Positions 60,881-64,000 of a stretch of 64,000 bases of DNA are shown in pieces. Position 1 is the stretch's first letter. Every line of letters starts with the position of its first letter. A model generated the notes under the pieces. It searched no databases and had not been told where the DNA came from. It worked only from the letters and a program-made list of their open reading frames with translations. The translations under genes and the position numbers were made by a program. This DNA is from Tetrahymena thermophila SB210 (taxonomy: Eukaryota; Ciliophora; Oligohymenophorea; Hymenostomatida; Tetrahymenidae), in assembly GCF_000189635.1 (NCBI RefSeq), contig NW_002476146.1, positions 1-64,000 on the forward strand, in the 5' to 3' direction.

Positions 60881-63437
60881 CCTTAAAAATTTGTTCTTTT
60901 TTTTTTAAATATTGTGTATAAATTCTTTCTAACTAAATTAACTACTATTATTTATTTTCTATAGCTTACGAATTCTTATTTGCGTTCAATAATCTGGATT
61001 TGCTAGAAAGGAGTTGTTCAAAGAAATTTCTACTTGAATACAAGACAGGGTTTCCTATTTTAATATGTTTGTTTGCTTGTTTATTTGCTAAAGCTAGATT
61101 AATGTCTAACCTGATTATAAAAAATAGATAGATCCTTAGATTTTATTTAAATTGAAACAATAATTGATAAAGAAAGACTATTTACTTTTTAATAAATTAA
61201 TTATCGATATACAAATCATTGAATTAATTTATTATTAATATTATATGATTTATTTCAATTTTTTTCAATACTTCCAACTAAAATCAAGATAAATAGATAG
61301 ATTGAATGAATGATTCAAAGAAAGAAACTCACTCCACATGCGCATCAAGTAGTTACTAATTCCTTTTTTTTTTTTTTCTGTTTCATTAAAATCCATCACT
61401 CAACTTACCAAGATTTAAAAGTTTTAATTAACAAATAAAAATGGATAACCAGGTAAGATAAATAAACATTCATTTTTAATTAAAATTAAAATGTCATTTT
61501 TCAATAAAATGTTTTATCATTTCCATTCGATTATAACTGCATTTGGTTTGTATATTTACTTTGCTTTGAAGAATTTTATAAAGTTAACTTCCCTAGCAAT
61601 ATTACCATAAAAACAAATTTATTAAACATAATTTACTTTACAAGTAATGAATGATAATCAATATTTAAATAATCTTCTATTATCAATTCAAATTTTGATA
61701 GGGTCTTTCTTTATTTTATCTAAAATCGAATATACTTATTAACTTTTCATATATTATTTAGTTTACCATTCATTAAGAATTGGTCTATTTTATTTTCTAT
61801 CATTTTTAATTTTTTGATTATATTTAATCTTTACATCAAGTGCATAAAAAGAGCCAAATTTAAATTTGATAAATACTTTTAAAAGTCATTTCATTTTTTT
61901 TGTTCAGTTAATAACAAATGAAGTATTTATTGTTTTTGTAAATAATTTTTCGATTTATACACGCAATTGAAACTTTAGTTTGCTTTAGCTTTTATTTTAA
62001 TTCATAAATTATGTGACTGAAATTCATTTTAATCATGCAAAATCTTTTAAACATCATAAATTATCTTAGATTTAAAAAGAAGAAGAAATTTACTTATGAA
62101 TATATCCATCCATGTATATATCTATCACTGACCAATTTAATTTAAAAAGTGTAAATTTTAATATAATTAGCGTTTGAAAGTAATTAGAATTTTATTAAGG
62201 GAGTATGTTTGTGACTTTGTATAATTGAAATAGAAAGATAAATATATTAATAAATTAATATTTGATGTACATTAAATTCTGTTATTTAGTAAGTATGAGA
62301 GAAACTATTTTTAATTTAAATTTTAAAATAAATCTTAAACTAGATTATTAATTTTTATTAAATATTTTGCTTTATTTTATTTCAAAATAAAAAACTGTTT
62401 TATTTTTAAATTTACCAATTTTCTAAAAATACCATATTAATTTAATTTTTTCCTTTGTAATTTAATAAATTAGCAATGCGCACCCTTATTTATAAAAGAT
62501 ATATTTATAAAATAAAATTAATAAAATCATTTATTTATTTTTTTGGAGTAATTTTTAGGAATTCTGATGAAATTAAATTTAAAATTGCAGGTTATTTTTC
62601 TATCCTTTTTTTTTATCAAAAATAGGTAATTATATTAAATGTTAAATACAAATAATAATAGTAGTCTATAATAAAAAGATACTGTCTATTGCAAATTGAT
62701 AGAATAATTCAATACGTTGTATCAACAATTAAATATCATAGATTTAACTTAAATTTAACCTCAGCGCTAATTGTATGCAATGGGCCAAATTTAAGCTAAA
62801 TTAAAAGTATTATTACTTAATCAATAATAACTTACATTTGTTGACAAATTAATCTTGTTTATTGTATTCAATATGAAATATTTAATTAAATTTATTTTGC
62901 TAAAATTAGAGCTGCCAATCAATCAATCAAATTTAATTCTTTGTCAATTCATAAGTCAATCAAAGTGTGCTTGAAGCTTACAAAATTAAATATTATTAAA
63001 ATTTTATTGAGAAAGTGGGATAATCCACAATCTGAGGTGACATACAATATGACGCTATAATTATAAATAAAAGAAAAAGGGTTTTTTGATATAAGTTATT
63101 GATTTAAATAATATTATGTTGAGTTTTAAATATTATTACTACAGGAGGAAAATAGTACTTTCTCTATTGAAATAAAAATAAAGAATATTATTAAAAATAT
63201 ATGTTATGCATTATTTAGTTTGAATTTTCTTCTATTTTATTTTTCCTAGATTGAAGCTATATATTTCAAACATCCAACAATTAATAATATTATAATAAAT
63301 TTTAATTAAAACTATATCTTAAAAAAAGTATTGGATTAAAGTAAGAGCAAAAATTTGAAAATAACTAGCATCCAACAAACAAGCTATTAATCAATCAAAA
63401 AGCTATCCTCAAACATATTATAAGCAACTAAAATATT
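60881..63437. other. Long intergenic region upstream of the lipase gene
   Basis: These 2.56 kb separate the acylated-protein gene (-) from the lipase (+). At 61442 an ATG in AAAATG context gives four codons and then a good donor (CAG/GTAAGATA), which could be a 5' mini-exon, but I find no acceptor leading to coding-like DNA before 63400. A 15-nt T run lies at 61364-61378. Otherwise featureless A+T-rich DNA. Confidence 0.5.
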
Positions 63438-64000
63438 ATGAGTGACCCTATTCTAGCATAATTTAAAGAGGCGCTTAGGATATCTCTACTATATTTTATT
63501 CATTTTGCAGTTTTCATCCAGTGTTTCCTCATGTCCACTCTTCTTTATATCTTAAGAATAATTCTACACCTTTTCACAGCAATCCCTCAATTAAAACACT
63601 TGAGAAAATCTTTGATGAGATTTTTACCTTAAATCAATCCTGATGTTTATGCTAAAGCAGGTATATAACTTAATACATATTTTTTAACGAGTTCGCAGCT
63701 TCAAATTAGCGACTCAAAAATTTTTTTGGAATTTAATCAAACTATTTTTCTATTTTATAGAGGATTTAATTATGAGTCACATTGAATACAACATTGAAAC
63801 TCATAAAATTCTCACTGAAGATGGTTACTATTTAACAGCCTGGCGTATTCTTTCTTCAGATAAGAAGAAATCTTAAGAAGCTCGCAGCAAAGCTCCCGTC
63901 ATTTTGATGCATGGACTTTTAGATTGCAGTTTTTCTTGGTTTGTTAATAAAGAAAGATAGATGTGCTTGCCTTATATTTTGGCAGACTAGGGCTATGACG
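63438..64000 (+). CDS. Acid-lipase-like alpha/beta hydrolase (5' end only)
   Basis: Exon 1 is 63438-63660; a 100-bp intron follows; exon 2 runs from 63761 past the window end. The 154 residues seen begin 'MSDPILAQFKEALRISLLYF', with a long hydrophobic N-terminal segment (about 12-55) that is a membrane anchor or uncleaved signal. Then comes the AB-hydrolase lipase lead 'IEYNIETHKILTEDGYYLTA' pattern typical of lysosomal and gastric acid lipases, and 'PVILMHGLLDCSFSW', the HG oxyanion-hole motif. The catalytic GxSxG Ser, Asp and His would be downstream of the window. Likely hydrolyses neutral lipid esters in a membrane-bound compartment. Truncated only by the window edge. Confidence 0.85.

Noticed and set aside
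61364..61378. Run of 15 T residues as a possible RNA polymerase III terminator
   Set aside because: No tRNA-like or A/B-box sequence upstream; such runs are common in this A+T-rich DNA.
61442..61453. Four-codon mini-exon with a perfect donor
   Set aside because: Plausible splice donor, but no acceptor followed by coding-like sequence before the lipase gene, so not called as a gene.
1..64000. tRNA, rRNA, CRISPR, transposase or integrase genes
   Set aside because: Looked for tRNA B-box-like sequence, regular spaced repeats and transposase motifs on both strands and found none that could be supported.

Overview
The window is one end of a ciliate macronuclear chromosome, almost certainly Tetrahymena thermophila or a close relative. 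It opens with 42 copies of the C4A2 telomere repeat (1-253), is about 75-80 percent A+T, and its genes read through only when TAA and TAG are glutamine and TGA is the sole stop (ciliate code). Introns are short, GTA...TAG-like and very A+T-rich, mostly 50-190 nt. Most genes were assembled here by hand: open frames in the ciliate code, then GT/AG introns that keep phase. For most spliced genes the summed exon lengths come out as whole codons.

Left arm (1-19 kb): a plasma-membrane-type Ca2+ ATPase (+) starts 730 bp from the telomere. It converges on a ferric-reductase/NADPH-oxidase-like flavocytochrome (-). Then come three further minus-strand genes: a membrane protein with two degenerate kinase domains (best modelled as a single two-exon gene), a fused methylthioribose-1-phosphate isomerase/methylthioribose k­inase of methionine salvage, and an apparently active Ser/Thr protein kinase with a long Gln/Ser/Asn-rich N-terminus.

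Middle (20-36 kb): two leucine-rich-repeat genes (+) in which exons correspond to repeats, one made of six consecutive 90-nt exons; between them lies a zinc-finger/coiled-coil gene whose 3' part looks frameshifted. Then a PIH1-domain protein (-) of the kind that helps assemble ciliary dynein arms, a two-pass membrane protein (-) of a large ciliate family, and a Rab-like GTPase (+) ending in a di-cysteine prenylation motif.

Right arm (37-64 kb): a ten-exon sperm-tail PG-rich (STPG) protein (+), a twelve-exon coiled-coil protein (-), a LITAF-domain protein (+), a third LRR gene (+), a single-exon 1751-residue cysteine-rich surface protein (-), an acidic TPR protein (+), a 1217-residue protein with an N-terminal MGGCSSC acylation signal (-), and the 5' end of an acid-lipase-like alpha/beta hydrolase (+) cut by the window edge. 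PIH1 and STPG proteins fit a ciliated cell. There are no operons: genes are separated by A+T-rich gaps of 0.3-2.5 kb. I found no tRNA, rRNA, CRISPR array or recognisable transposon.
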